Shown here one piece after another: positions 6,645 to 15,687 of a stretch of DNA of 40,694 nucleotides. Position 1 is the stretch's first letter. Every line of letters begins with the position of its first letter. The stretch is taken from contig DCKB01000054.1 of the NCBI GenBank assembly GCA_002320595.1, positions 1 to 40,694 on the forward strand, given 5' to 3'. The notes below the pieces were generated by a model. It saw only the letters and a program-made list of their open reading frames with translations, searched no databases and was not told the origin of the DNA. Source of the DNA: Christensenella sp. UBA1685. Lineage in GTDB: Bacteria; Bacillota; Clostridia; Christensenellales; CAG-138. Position numbers and translations under genes: made by a program.

Positions 6645-7961
6645 TCAGTGGCGGCAGGCGCCGCTCTTCACCTCGTCATACAATGTCTGGAACTGCGCGG
6701 GATCGTCATAATCAGCCAATATCGTCTTCGCGATGACGCGCGAATCCCCATTATCGTAGGTGGACGTAAAGACGAGCGTCTGCACCTGAATATCATGATT
6801 CGTGCTGAACAGGTTGATCTTCGCCGTGGCGATGCGGTTGCTCACGTTGCTGTTCACAAGCTCGAAGCTGGTGTAATCCAGGCCGTCGCTTTCATACAAA
6901 ACCGCGTAGTCGCCCAGCACATAGTCATTGATATACTGCGTAACATATTCGTCGTTGGAGCCGCTGTAAGCCCAGTATTCGTCGGTCACATCCCGCAGCA
7001 CAACGTAGCCGCTCATCCCGTCGGTTACCGCAACCGCCCCGGGAATATAATCCTCCAAAGCGCTCATCCATTCCGGGTAGCTGGCAAACAGGCCCAGCTC
7101 ATAATCCCGGAAGCGTACCCGGTTGCCCTCCTCGCTGGAATAGGTGCGGTCCGCCACAACGGTGGGGCCGGATACCTGAACGGTCGCATTGGGTTGCGCC
7201 TGAGCATATGCCGCAAGCACGGCTTCCAGCTCGTCAGCGCCGCCCTGCCGGAACATTAGGATGGATTCGGAATCGTATGTAACCGTAAGCATACCGTCGC
7301 CGGAGAGCTGCATTTCCATGTCCACGGGCGTACTCCCTTCGGCCGCCGTCAGCACGCCCGTGTCGCCTGCAAAGGTGTATGTGCCTGTTGCAACTACGGA
7401 CGCATTGTCGCTCATGTCAAGGCCGCGGAAGGAGCCATCTTCCTCGAATACATAGAGAACGGAATGATCCTCCATCGCAGTCCAAAGCCCGGTAAAGTTA
7501 TTTTCGGCAGGGTCGCCGGTGATCGTCAGTTCGCCCACAGCAAGGCGCGTTTCCCCGCTTTGCGCCGTGAGCTGCGCAACGGGAACATAGTTGTCATTGA
7601 AAGTCAGGGTAAGCGCATCGCCGTCCGCAATCTGCACGTTGTTGAACGAGTAAGTGTCCCCATCGCTGTCGATCAGCTGGAGATTGAACGTACCCTCCCT
7701 GTTTCCGCCCGTAAGCGCGCTCAGGTACGTCAGAACAGCGCCGCTCTGCTCCATGGGCGTTGTGAGCAGATTGTTGCCCCAATCCACCGTATTGTTGGGA
7801 TAAATATACAGTTCGTTCACCGCATAGCTCAACGCATTCTCAACCGTTACGCCAGCCTCCTCAGCCGCGATTACGCCTTTGCAGGCGCACAGCAGCAGCG
7901 CGCTCAATGCCAAAATGCCGCCAAGGATTGCTGCAGATATTTTCTTTTTGATGTTTTGCAT
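6645..7961 (-). CDS. Secreted lipoprotein, unknown function
   Basis: A 438-residue protein. The start is at 7961 because AGGAGGGAAACAAC precedes it; the frame extends upstream to 8153 without a signal. Residues 1-27 form a lipoprotein signal peptide: MQNIKKKISA, a hydrophobic core, then LLLCAC with Cys27 as likely lipidation site. The mature part is acidic and rich in beta-type sequence. A central segment around NNFTGLWTAMEDHSVLYVFE and TGTYTFAGDTGVL resembles the lipocalin-like small-molecule or META/DUF-type beta-barrel modules often seen in firmicute lipoproteins. The C-terminal half has a PsbP/DUF-like look (ELGLFASYPEWMSALEDY). It sits 200 bp downstream of a LuxR-type regulator read in the same direction, with a palindrome between them, so regulation by that protein is plausible. 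Confidence 0.75.
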   Translation of the reverse strand: MQNIKKKISAAILGGILALSALLLCACKGVIAAEEAGVTVENALSYAVNELYIYPNNTVDWGNNLLTTPMEQSGAVLTYLSALTGGNREGTFNLQLIDSDGDTYSFNNVQIADGDALTLTFNDNYVPVAQLTAQSGETRLAVGELTITGDPAENNFTGLWTAMEDHSVLYVFEEDGSFRGLDMSDNASVVATGTYTFAGDTGVLTAAEGSTPVDMEMQLSGDGMLTVTYDSESILMFRQGGADELEAVLAAYAQAQPNATVQVSGPTVVADRTYSSEEGNRVRFRDYELGLFASYPEWMSALEDYIPGAVAVTDGMSGYVVLRDVTDEYWAYSGSNDEYVTQYINDYVLGDYAVLYESDGLDYTSFELVNSNVSNRIATAKINLFSTNHDIQVQTLVFTSTYDNGDSRVIAKTILADYDDPAQFQTLYDEVKSGACRH

Positions 7962-8095
7962 GTTGTTTCCCTCCTGAAAGCTACCTTTCTCGCTTGGTTC
8001 CTTATGGCGCAGCCCCTTCCTCCGGGATGCGGCGCTGCGGCGGCGGGATGATTGCAAGCTCCATTGCCTCCCGTGCCGTGCGAAACGCACAGAAA

Positions 8096-8122
8096 GCGCA
8101 TTACAGCGTAATTGTAATGCGC
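8096..8122. promoter_or_regulatory. 10-bp inverted repeat, candidate regulator binding site
   Basis: GCGCATTACA (8096-8105) and TGTAATGCGC (8113-8122) are perfect complements around a 7-base centre. The repeat lies in the 208-bp gap between the LuxR-like gene and the lipoprotein gene, about 135 bases upstream of the lipoprotein start. No T-run follows, so an operator is more likely than a terminator. A second short hairpin (8078-8090) lies beside it. Confidence 0.5.
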
Positions 8123-8169
8123 AATCAAACGGTTGTATGTAGACCGAAGTCACGATTCAGGCATTTTTA

Positions 8170-10623
8170 TCAGAGATCGAGCAGCAGGAGCTGCGCTTTG
8201 CTGGATACGCCGGCTTTTTCGTAAATCCTTGAAAACTGGTTTTTAACCGTGGAAATCTGCACGCCGAGCCGGGCGGCAATCTCTTTATTGTCCACGCCCT
8301 GTTTGGCCAAATCGTAAATCTCCCGCTCGCGCGGCGAAAGCTTCGGCTTTTCCGCGTGAAGCGCTGCAAGCGATTTTGAGAGCCTGTCCGAGAGCGCTTC
8401 AATTTTTCCAAGGCCTTCGGAGGCCGCGGCCCCCATTACGCTTGGGAGCAGGGGGCGGATTCCTTCGTAGTTTTCCGCAAACGGCATATAGACGCCATCC
8501 GGCAGCGCCAGGTTGAGCGCCTCCGTAAGCGCGGCAATCGCTTCCCCCGTCCTGCCGGAGGCATGGAGCGCCCGCGCTTTGTAGATGTTGCAGTATACCT
8601 GCGGCAGCAGGTTGGGGAAAATTGCGGAGAGCGCCGCCATGTGCTCGCACATGCCGAGCAGCTTCCGGTATTCCCTGCCGTCCGCAAGGCAGCGGCCATG
8701 TATGATGTAGGCAAAGGGCTGCGTCATCACGACAAGGCGCCGCTCCGTGATCTCTCCCTCGCTGAGCCAGGGCGCAACAACGGCGTGGTTGCCGGTGAGC
8801 GCCGAGAGGAACCCCATGCACAGGTCCTGCGTGCAGCGGCAAAGGTCCTCGGTGTTTTGCCGGGCCCGCTCTGCGATGCCCTGCGTTGCGTTTTGCAGCA
8901 GGCCTTCATCCCCCCGCAGGATTGCGATGCGGGCGAGCAGGAACAGGCCGCAAAGGTAAATGCTGTTCTGCCGCCTTGTGTCCGCGGCGAACAATGCCCG
9001 GTGGCAGAGCGTTTCCGCGCCGGCATCGTCGCCCCGGAGGAAGCAGGCCTCGGCCCGCATGATGTGCTCCGCGCCCGCGCCATGTCCCTGCGTCAGGCGA
9101 TAATACACGGGCATGCATGCGTCCATCTGTGCCAGCTCCTCCACAAGCTTTCCGCTTTCCCGCCAAAATAGATACAGCACGGAAGGAGAGCCGAACGTCC
9201 ATGTGCTTTTAATGTTGATCAAGGTTGCCGGGCCCTGCAGGCGTTCAAGCGCCCGCCGGTGCTTTTCGCTCATCGCATCAATGCGGTTATAATCAAGAAA
9301 GGAAAGGAGCAGGTCCATCTCGCCCAGAAGCTCGTTTTTCCGGCGCTCGGGCAGGCTGCTCTCCCGGATGATCCGTTCGATCTCCGCCTGTGCGGAAAGA
9401 AGCCGCCCGGTTTCATGCAGAAAAAACAGCGTAAAGGCAAACGGCACCATCGCCGCCGGATATTTTGCCTTGAGCGCATAGGGCGCATGGTCCATCACGT
9501 CAAGAATCATCGGCTTTGTGTCCTCGTCAACCACATCCGCAAGCTCGTAACTCGTCAGCGGAGCCGAAAATATGCGTTCCCATTCCCCGGAATCATAATA
9601 AAAGCGGAATGCGTTCTTTCTGTCCCCCGCCCTGCGCGCCGCTTCGCCGCCCCTGAAATAGATTTCTTTTTTCCGCGCTTCCGGAAGGGCCTGAAAGCGT
9701 TCCTTCAGAAAGGCAGCAAACACGGTGTGCAGGTAAAACGCATATGTCTCATGATCGAAATGAACGAAGGCCGGCTGGGAGCGCAGCAGCTTCTCCGCGC
9801 GCAGCGCATCCATTTGCGAAAGCTCACACGCCTGTGTCAGCGTAAAACGCGGAAAGATGGAAACGGAAAGGAAAAAGCCGCGCTCCGCTTCGGAAAGGCT
9901 GTCCCAAAGCACCTGCTGCATGAGCTCGTCCATGCCCGCGCCGGAAAAATCGCCGTATTTGATGTATGCCATAATCTGCATATGCAGCGCAATCACCCAT
10001 CCGTCCGTCGCCTGATGCACGGCAAGCACCCTGCTTCTTGAAACAGAAAGGCCGGCTTTTTTGAAATATGCTTCCGTATCCTCAGCGCGGAAGGCAAACG
10101 TGTCCGCCTCCAGCAGATAAATACGGTGGTTTGCAAGCAGCGCACCCGCTGCGAGCCGGCGCGTGAGCGCCACCACATGCAGGCATTCCCCGCCATGGCG
10201 GGAAAGCGCCTCAAGCAGCCGTTCCGGCTGCGGCAAGCCGGACGCTTCAAAGCGATCCAGCACGATATACGCTTCCTCTGCGCATTCAAGGTTTTCAAGC
10301 GTCTCCGCAACGGCGGGAATCGAATCCTGATCCGGGACGCCGATGGCGAGAAGCTCCTCCGCACAGCGCGCATCCACCTGCGCAATCAGCTTACAGACCG
10401 CATTCCATGAAACCTGCGCCTGCCCGGTCAGAAACGTGTGCACATACACGGGCGTAGATTTCGGCACGGCATGCGCGAAAAAACGGCTGAGGGCAGTGGT
10501 CTTTCCGAACCCGCCCGGCGCATGCGCCACCGTCAAGGGGAAGTCCTTCAAATAACCAAGCGCCGTCTGAATCCGTTCGGGGAAATAAAGGACCGCAGGG
10601 TTGATCTTTTTCTGTCTCGGCAT
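8170..10623 (-). CDS. MalT-like LuxR family transcriptional regulator (STAND ATPase)
   Basis: An 817-residue protein of the size and layout of MalT-type regulators. The N-terminal P-loop ATPase has Walker A APGGFGKTTALS at about residues 35-46 and a Walker-B-like AYIVLDRFEA. A long helical-repeat (TPR-like) sensor region occupies roughly 350-740. The C-terminal LuxR helix-turn-helix has LSPREREIYDLAKQGVDNKE and continues through IAARLGVQISTVKNQFSRIY to the end. Such proteins bind ATP and an inducer, oligomerise and activate nearby promoters. The inducer is unknown. The start at 10623 is preceded by GGGAG. The likely target is the secreted lipoprotein gene directly downstream. In Clostridia this family is numerous and mostly uncharacterised. 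Confidence 0.9.
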   Translation of the reverse strand: MPRQKKINPAVLYFPERIQTALGYLKDFPLTVAHAPGGFGKTTALSRFFAHAVPKSTPVYVHTFLTGQAQVSWNAVCKLIAQVDARCAEELLAIGVPDQDSIPAVAETLENLECAEEAYIVLDRFEASGLPQPERLLEALSRHGGECLHVVALTRRLAAGALLANHRIYLLEADTFAFRAEDTEAYFKKAGLSVSRSRVLAVHQATDGWVIALHMQIMAYIKYGDFSGAGMDELMQQVLWDSLSEAERGFFLSVSIFPRFTLTQACELSQMDALRAEKLLRSQPAFVHFDHETYAFYLHTVFAAFLKERFQALPEARKKEIYFRGGEAARRAGDRKNAFRFYYDSGEWERIFSAPLTSYELADVVDEDTKPMILDVMDHAPYALKAKYPAAMVPFAFTLFFLHETGRLLSAQAEIERIIRESSLPERRKNELLGEMDLLLSFLDYNRIDAMSEKHRRALERLQGPATLINIKSTWTFGSPSVLYLFWRESGKLVEELAQMDACMPVYYRLTQGHGAGAEHIMRAEACFLRGDDAGAETLCHRALFAADTRRQNSIYLCGLFLLARIAILRGDEGLLQNATQGIAERARQNTEDLCRCTQDLCMGFLSALTGNHAVVAPWLSEGEITERRLVVMTQPFAYIIHGRCLADGREYRKLLGMCEHMAALSAIFPNLLPQVYCNIYKARALHASGRTGEAIAALTEALNLALPDGVYMPFAENYEGIRPLLPSVMGAAASEGLGKIEALSDRLSKSLAALHAEKPKLSPREREIYDLAKQGVDNKEIAARLGVQISTVKNQFSRIYEKAGVSSKAQLLLLDL

Positions 10624-10649
10624 GCGTTGCTCCCGTTCATTTTTAGATG

Positions 10650-10845
10650 AGGCTGTCGATCAAGTGGCAGCGCCACTTGATCGAGGATTTCACGGCGCGC
10701 TTGCGCCGGTGGCGCGGCCAGCGCTCCGTGCAAAGAAAGCCTTGCGCGGCAAGGCTTTTCGCTCGCGCCGCACCTGTCGCCGCGCGCGATTGCAAGGCAA
10801 GGGCTGCGGCCCTTGACAATCCCGGAAAGACTTTTTCGACAGGCT
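10650..10845. repeat. Structured intergenic repeat element (about 196 bp)
   Basis: The gap between the LuxR-like gene and the DUF362 gene is occupied by a GC-rich block bounded by near-inverted ends, AGGCTGTCGA (10650-10659) and TCGACAGGCT (10836-10845). Inside are three perfect hairpins: a 13-bp stem at 10656-10668/10672-10684, a 10-bp stem at 10736-10745/10749-10758, and a 7-bp stem at 10798-10804/10809-10815. I see no gene in it. Elements of this look are dispersed between genes in some clostridial genomes. No second copy is present in this window. Confidence 0.6.
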
Positions 10846-10962
10846 GGATGTGTGGGATTTCTTAAATTATATCACCCCAAACGCTCGTTCCGCAACGCAC
10901 GCGGGGCACAAAAAGAGGCCTTGCGCCGCCGTTTAAGCAGCGTAAGGCCCCCAGTACATGGG

Positions 10963-12096
10963 CTACTTTACGGTAATCAATTCATATTCGCGCGTGCCGA
11001 GGCCAATCTTTTCCGCATGCACAAGGCAGCTTTCCCAATCGGATTCCGGCGTTGTGTTGCGGAAGTGGTCCCCCAGATCCACAAAGCCCTGCCGCGCCAT
11101 ATTGTCCGAAAGGCGGCTGCCCGGCAGCGGGTTCGCGGCAAGGCAGGCATCCGCGCAGGCTTGGTCGAGCGCCAGCGGGTCGAAGGAGGCAAACATGCCG
11201 ATATTCGGCAGGATCGGCGCATCATTTTCGCCGTGGCAGTCGCAATACGGTGAAACATCCACGATCAGCGAAACATGGAAGTGCGGCCTTCCATCCACCA
11301 CGGCCTTGGCGTATTCCGCCATGCGGCGGTTGAGCACTTCCACCGCATCATCCTCCCTGAATTCAATCGCATCGAAGTTGCATGCGCCGAGGCAGCGCCC
11401 ACAGCCGACGCAATGCGCGAGATCGACCGTCATCTTCCCGGTTTCAGCATCGAACACAAGGCCATCGTTCGCGCACTCCCGCCGGCACTTGCGGCAGCCG
11501 CGGCAGCGCGCGGCATCAATGCTCGGCTTGCCGTTGGAATGCTGCTCCGCCTTGCCCGCGCGCGAGCCGCAGCCCATGCCGATATTCTTAATCGCGCCTC
11601 CAAAGCCCGTGGTCTCATGCCCCTTAAAGTGCGAAAGGCTGATAAACACGTCCGCATCCATCACGGCGCGGCCGATCTTCGCCTCCTTTACATATTCGCC
11701 GCCCACAACCGGCACGGCGATGTCGTCCGTGCCCTTGAGCCCGTCCCCGATCAGGACGGGGCAGCCCACGGTCATCGGCGTAAAGCCGTTTTCCCATGCG
11801 CAATACAGGTGCTCAAGCGCATTTTTGCGGCTGCCGGGATACATGGTGTTGCAATCCGTCAAAAACGGCTTCCCGCCTTCTTCCTTCACCAGATCCGCAA
11901 CGGCCTTCGCATAATTCGGGCGCAGATAGCTGATGTTGCCGAGCTCGCCGAAATGCATTTTAATTGCCACGAACTTGCCTTCCATGTCGATCGTACCGAC
12001 GCCCGCCCTGCGCATCAGCTTTTTGAGCTTTGCGGGCAGCCCGTCGCCATAGGCGACCGTACGGAAATCCGTAAAATAAACCTTTGCTTTTTCCAT
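10963..12096 (-). CDS. DUF362 domain protein with two 4Fe-4S clusters
   Basis: A 377-residue cytoplasmic protein. Residues about 35-180 are the DUF362 domain (KFVAIKMHFGELGNISYLRP, then DVFISLSHFKGHETTGFGGA). A bacterial ferredoxin module follows with Cys198-x2-Cys201-x2-Cys204-x3-Cys208 and Cys229-x2-Cys232-x2-Cys235-x3-Cys239. The C-terminal part resumes DUF362-type sequence. The family is common in anaerobes and presumably transfers electrons, but no substrate is established. GGAG lies upstream of the start. It is 81 bp downstream of addA, with a candidate promoter of its own in between. Confidence 0.9.
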   Translation of the reverse strand: MEKAKVYFTDFRTVAYGDGLPAKLKKLMRRAGVGTIDMEGKFVAIKMHFGELGNISYLRPNYAKAVADLVKEEGGKPFLTDCNTMYPGSRKNALEHLYCAWENGFTPMTVGCPVLIGDGLKGTDDIAVPVVGGEYVKEAKIGRAVMDADVFISLSHFKGHETTGFGGAIKNIGMGCGSRAGKAEQHSNGKPSIDAARCRGCRKCRRECANDGLVFDAETGKMTVDLAHCVGCGRCLGACNFDAIEFREDDAVEVLNRRMAEYAKAVVDGRPHFHVSLIVDVSPYCDCHGENDAPILPNIGMFASFDPLALDQACADACLAANPLPGSRLSDNMARQGFVDLGDHFRNTTPESDWESCLVHAEKIGLGTREYELITVK

Positions 12097-12134
12097 GATT
12101 CGTTTGCTCCTGTTCTTTCGTTTGTGGTTAAATC

Positions 12135-12165
12135 ATTATAGCGCTTAAAGCCCGCTTCAAGTCAA
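12135..12165 (-). promoter_or_regulatory. Candidate promoter of the DUF362 gene
   Basis: On the minus strand TATAAT (12135-12140) is a perfect -10. The best -35 is TTGACT (12160-12165) with a long 19-base spacer. It starts inside the short addA-DUF362 gap, about 40 bases before the gene start. Confidence 0.5.
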
Positions 12166-12177
12166 GGCCGTATGGCG

Positions 12178-15100
12178 TTACAGCAGCCGCACGTTTTCGC
12201 CGATGCCGAGCAGGCAGATATATGCTTCGCGCACGGGCGTTGCCGTAAGGGCGGCAAGCGCTTCGGCATACAGGGTAAGCTGGCGCGCATGCTTTGCGGC
12301 GGCCTCCTCCGGCGTTGTGCCCGGGGGAACGAAATCCGTCTTGTAATCGAGCAAAACCCATGCCCCTTCTTCCAAAAAGCAGCAGTCTATAACGCCCTGC
12401 AGGAGGATCGGCTCATCCGTATCCGCGCCGAGCAGGTGCCGCGCGCTCACGCGGTAATTGAATTCGAGCTCGCGGCGCACCGTTGCGGATGCAAGCAGGC
12501 GCCCGCCAAGCGGGGAGGCAAAAAACGCCGCGATGTGCGCGGGCCAGATGGATTCCGCTTCCTCCGCACACAATACGCCCTCCTCCCGCAGCCGCACGAT
12601 CTCCCCGGCAACCTCCTCCTGCGCGTAAGGGCGAAGGGGGATGGCGCGCAAGAGCGCATGCACCGCAGTGCCGCGGGCCGCAGCGCCGAAGCGCGCGTCC
12701 TTTTCCGCAAAGCCGGGCGCTTCCGCCATGGTGATCTCATGTCCGGCAAGGCCGGTTACGGTCACGCGGCTCGGGATCACGGTATCAGCCGCATGCGCAT
12801 AGCGCCGCGTGAACAGCGCCCCGAATTCCGCACCGCCCCCCTCCGCGCGGGCCATGCGGGCAAACCGTTCATATTCTCCACGCTGCATGCGCCCATCCAG
12901 CAGCGCCGTACCCACGGCGGGCCGCACGGAAACCTGCATCCACCCGCCCGGCTGCGTCCGCTTCCAGGGCAGGCCGAAGCGCTTGCGCAAAATGTCGCCG
13001 TCCTGTGTTTGCAGCACCGCGCCGAGCACCCAATCCAGAAAGCTGTTCGCCGCAGCCGCACGGGCAGGGCTCAGCGGCAGCGCTGCTTCCCGCACGGCGC
13101 GCGCCGCGTTCGGCAGCGCCGCAAGCAGGATCAGCCTGTCCCGCGCACGCGTCATCGCCACATACAATACGCGCATCTCCTCCGCAAGATCCTTTGCCGC
13201 AGCGCGCGCGGCAATGGCGCGCTTGTAGATGGTTTCCTTTCGGAAGCCGCCTCCCTCCAGCTTTGCGCCTACGCCAAGCACCCCGTCCGCTGCAAGCGGC
13301 GCGCGCGCCGCCATGCGGTTAAACGGCTTTGAAAGGCCGGCTACAATCACAACGGGAAATTCCAGGCCCTTGCTTTTGTGCACGCTCATCACGCGCACCA
13401 CGTCCGCGCCCGCCGTCTGCGCCGCGCCGAGCGTACCCGTTCCCACCACCTTTTCCATGAAGGAAAGGAATGCTGAAAGGCCGCGCGCGCCGCTTCGTTC
13501 ATACAGCCGCGCACGCTCCACAAGCGCCGCAAGGTTTGCAGCGCGCTGCTTCCCGCCCGGAAGCGCCCGGCAAAAAGCGCCGTAGCCCGTTTCATCCAAA
13601 AGGTATCCGCAAAGCTCCTCCACGCTGAGCAGGCGCGAAAGCTCCTGCCATTCCTCCAAATGCCGGAGGATGGCGGACGCCTTGGCGCCAAGCGGCGTGT
13701 CGTAGGCCGCCGCCCGCGCAAGCGAATCCACGCAGGCAAGCGGTGTACCCGCTTCATCCCGCCCATGCTCCGCCCTGAGGCGCGCGATCTCCTCCGTAGT
13801 GAATCCGCCGATGGGGGAGCGCAGCACTGCGGCGAGCGAAATATCCCGCCGCCGGTTATCGATCGCGCGCAGGAGTTCCATGAATATGCGCACTTCCACC
13901 GCGTCGAAGAAACCGCCGGTCAGCTCCGCATAGGCAGGAACGCCGTGCAGCGCGAGCGTTTCCGTCCAAAGCTCGGCCACGCCCCGGTGGGAGCGCAGCA
14001 GAACGACAAAATCCGAGTAATGCAGCGCGCGCAGTTCGCCCGTTTCCTTGTCCCGGATCTGCTCCGCCGCCATCAGCGCATGGATGCGCTCCGCCGCCAT
14101 GGCGGCTTCGAGGGCCACTGCGTCCGGCCGTTCAGCCTCCGCCGGAGCTTCATCCTCCTCGTCCTCCGGCTCCGCAGCAGGCACATCCTCCATATCCGCG
14201 ATGCACAGCTCGGCCCCGCCGGGGCAGCCCTGATCGTCCCGCCCGTGGACGAGCGCCGCCGCGGCATCATAGTCGATCTCGGCAGCCTCCGCCGTCATGA
14301 TCCGCGAAAACACGCCGTTCACGGCATTTACCACGGCAGCGGTGCTCCGGAAGTTCGCGTTAAGGTCAATCCGCTCCCCCCCATGCCCGGCACGGTAGCG
14401 CGCATAGCGCTCCATAAACAGGCGGGGCTCCGCCATGCGGAAGCGGTAAATGGACTGCTTCACATCGCCCACGAGGAACAGCCCGCCGTCCTGCACGATC
14501 GCGGAAAGGATCAGCTCCTGCACGGGGTTGGTATCCTGGTATTCATCCATGAACACATAGCGGAAGCGGCGGCGGTATTCGCCCGCCACTGCCTCGTTTT
14601 GAAAGAGCGCAAGCACCTTGTGTTCCATGTCGGAATAATCTATGACCGCGCGCTCCGCCTTTGCCTCCGCATAACGCGCATCGAGCGCAGCGACGGTCTC
14701 ATACAGTTCCCGCATGGCGGGATACTGTGCGTGCAGCCGCCCGGTCTCCGCCGAAAGCGGTTCCGCATAGGCGCTTTGCTGCGCCTTTACTTCTTTTTTC
14801 AGCGCGTCGCGCGCATGCTCTACCGCCTTGCGCGCATCGGGCGCAACGCCGCTCCAGCTGATGCGCGCAAAGCCCGGAAACGCCGCAAGCGCCGCTGCAT
14901 AAGCGCCGCGCGTATCGTGCAGCAGAAGCCCGCGCACTGCCATGATTTCCCCATCCAGGTGCGCGGCCAGCTTCGGAGCATCCTCCGCGATGGTGTCCCG
15001 CATGCCCTGCAGGCGGTCGAGCGCAGCAGCGAGCGCATGGCGGCTGCGTTTGAGCAGCTCCGCCACGGCGGGCGAATGTTCCAGTTCCTCCGGTGAAGCC

Positions 15101-15687
15101 CGATACCGCTCCGCCGCCTGCAAAAGCCACGGGAGCGGCTCCGGCTGGGCAAGCGCGAACTCATACACGCCGAGGATCAGCTCCGCCGCGCGCGTTTCGT
15201 TCCCGCCAAGCGCTTCGATGAGCGCGGAAAAGCTGCCGGTTTCCAGCGCATAGCGTTCTTCCGCAACAAGGTCCCAGGCCTCCTGCTTCATGACGAGCGT
15301 CTCCGCTTCGTCCGCCACGCGAAACGCGGGATCAAGCCCCGCCTCATGAAAGTGACGGCGCAGCACCTCCGCACAGAAGGAATGCAGCGTGGAAATGTTC
15401 GCCTGCACCACATCCCGCGTCGCATCATGCAGCCGGGTGCGCACAGTCTCATCCTCCGCCTCGCCGGCCGCCGCCGCAAGGCCGTTTTCCACGCGCTTCT
15501 TCATCTCCGCCGCGGCGGCGTTGGTAAACGTGACGCAGAGGAACTCACTTGCGGATGCGCCCTCCGCCACAAGGCGGACGAAGCGTTCCGTGAGAACCGC
15601 CGTTTTGCCCGAGCCCGCAGCCGCGGATACGAGCAGATTCCCGTTTTCTTCAATTGCACGCCGCTGCTCATTCGTCCACTGTTTCAT
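12178..15687 (-). CDS. addA: AddA, helicase-nuclease subunit of the AddAB recombination complex
   Basis: A 1169-residue protein. With AddB it resects double-strand breaks to start RecA-dependent repair. Seen: UvrD/Rep-type Walker A SAAAGSGKTA (about residues 21-30), a MDEYQDTNPVQE Walker B, GDVKQSIYRFR, and the late helicase motif VHKSKGLEFPVVIVAGL. A C-terminal RecB-type nuclease domain has GVIDCCF followed by VLLDYKTD. The start at 15687 is chosen over 15711 because GGAGGAGG lies 6 bases upstream. It overlaps the end of addB by 20 bases, so expression is coupled. Length is slightly below Bacillus AddA (about 1230). All key motifs appear intact. Confidence 0.97.
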   Translation of the reverse strand: MKQWTNEQRRAIEENGNLLVSAAAGSGKTAVLTERFVRLVAEGASASEFLCVTFTNAAAAEMKKRVENGLAAAAGEAEDETVRTRLHDATRDVVQANISTLHSFCAEVLRRHFHEAGLDPAFRVADEAETLVMKQEAWDLVAEERYALETGSFSALIEALGGNETRAAELILGVYEFALAQPEPLPWLLQAAERYRASPEELEHSPAVAELLKRSRHALAAALDRLQGMRDTIAEDAPKLAAHLDGEIMAVRGLLLHDTRGAYAAALAAFPGFARISWSGVAPDARKAVEHARDALKKEVKAQQSAYAEPLSAETGRLHAQYPAMRELYETVAALDARYAEAKAERAVIDYSDMEHKVLALFQNEAVAGEYRRRFRYVFMDEYQDTNPVQELILSAIVQDGGLFLVGDVKQSIYRFRMAEPRLFMERYARYRAGHGGERIDLNANFRSTAAVVNAVNGVFSRIMTAEAAEIDYDAAAALVHGRDDQGCPGGAELCIADMEDVPAAEPEDEEDEAPAEAERPDAVALEAAMAAERIHALMAAEQIRDKETGELRALHYSDFVVLLRSHRGVAELWTETLALHGVPAYAELTGGFFDAVEVRIFMELLRAIDNRRRDISLAAVLRSPIGGFTTEEIARLRAEHGRDEAGTPLACVDSLARAAAYDTPLGAKASAILRHLEEWQELSRLLSVEELCGYLLDETGYGAFCRALPGGKQRAANLAALVERARLYERSGARGLSAFLSFMEKVVGTGTLGAAQTAGADVVRVMSVHKSKGLEFPVVIVAGLSKPFNRMAARAPLAADGVLGVGAKLEGGGFRKETIYKRAIAARAAAKDLAEEMRVLYVAMTRARDRLILLAALPNAARAVREAALPLSPARAAAANSFLDWVLGAVLQTQDGDILRKRFGLPWKRTQPGGWMQVSVRPAVGTALLDGRMQRGEYERFARMARAEGGGAEFGALFTRRYAHAADTVIPSRVTVTGLAGHEITMAEAPGFAEKDARFGAAARGTAVHALLRAIPLRPYAQEEVAGEIVRLREEGVLCAEEAESIWPAHIAAFFASPLGGRLLASATVRRELEFNYRVSARHLLGADTDEPILLQGVIDCCFLEEGAWVLLDYKTDFVPPGTTPEEAAAKHARQLTLYAEALAALTATPVREAYICLLGIGENVRLL

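Noticed and set aside
13660..15096. A 478-codon plus-strand frame opposite addA
   Set aside because: Antisense shadow: Arg/His-rich translation, no motifs, inside the addA coding region.
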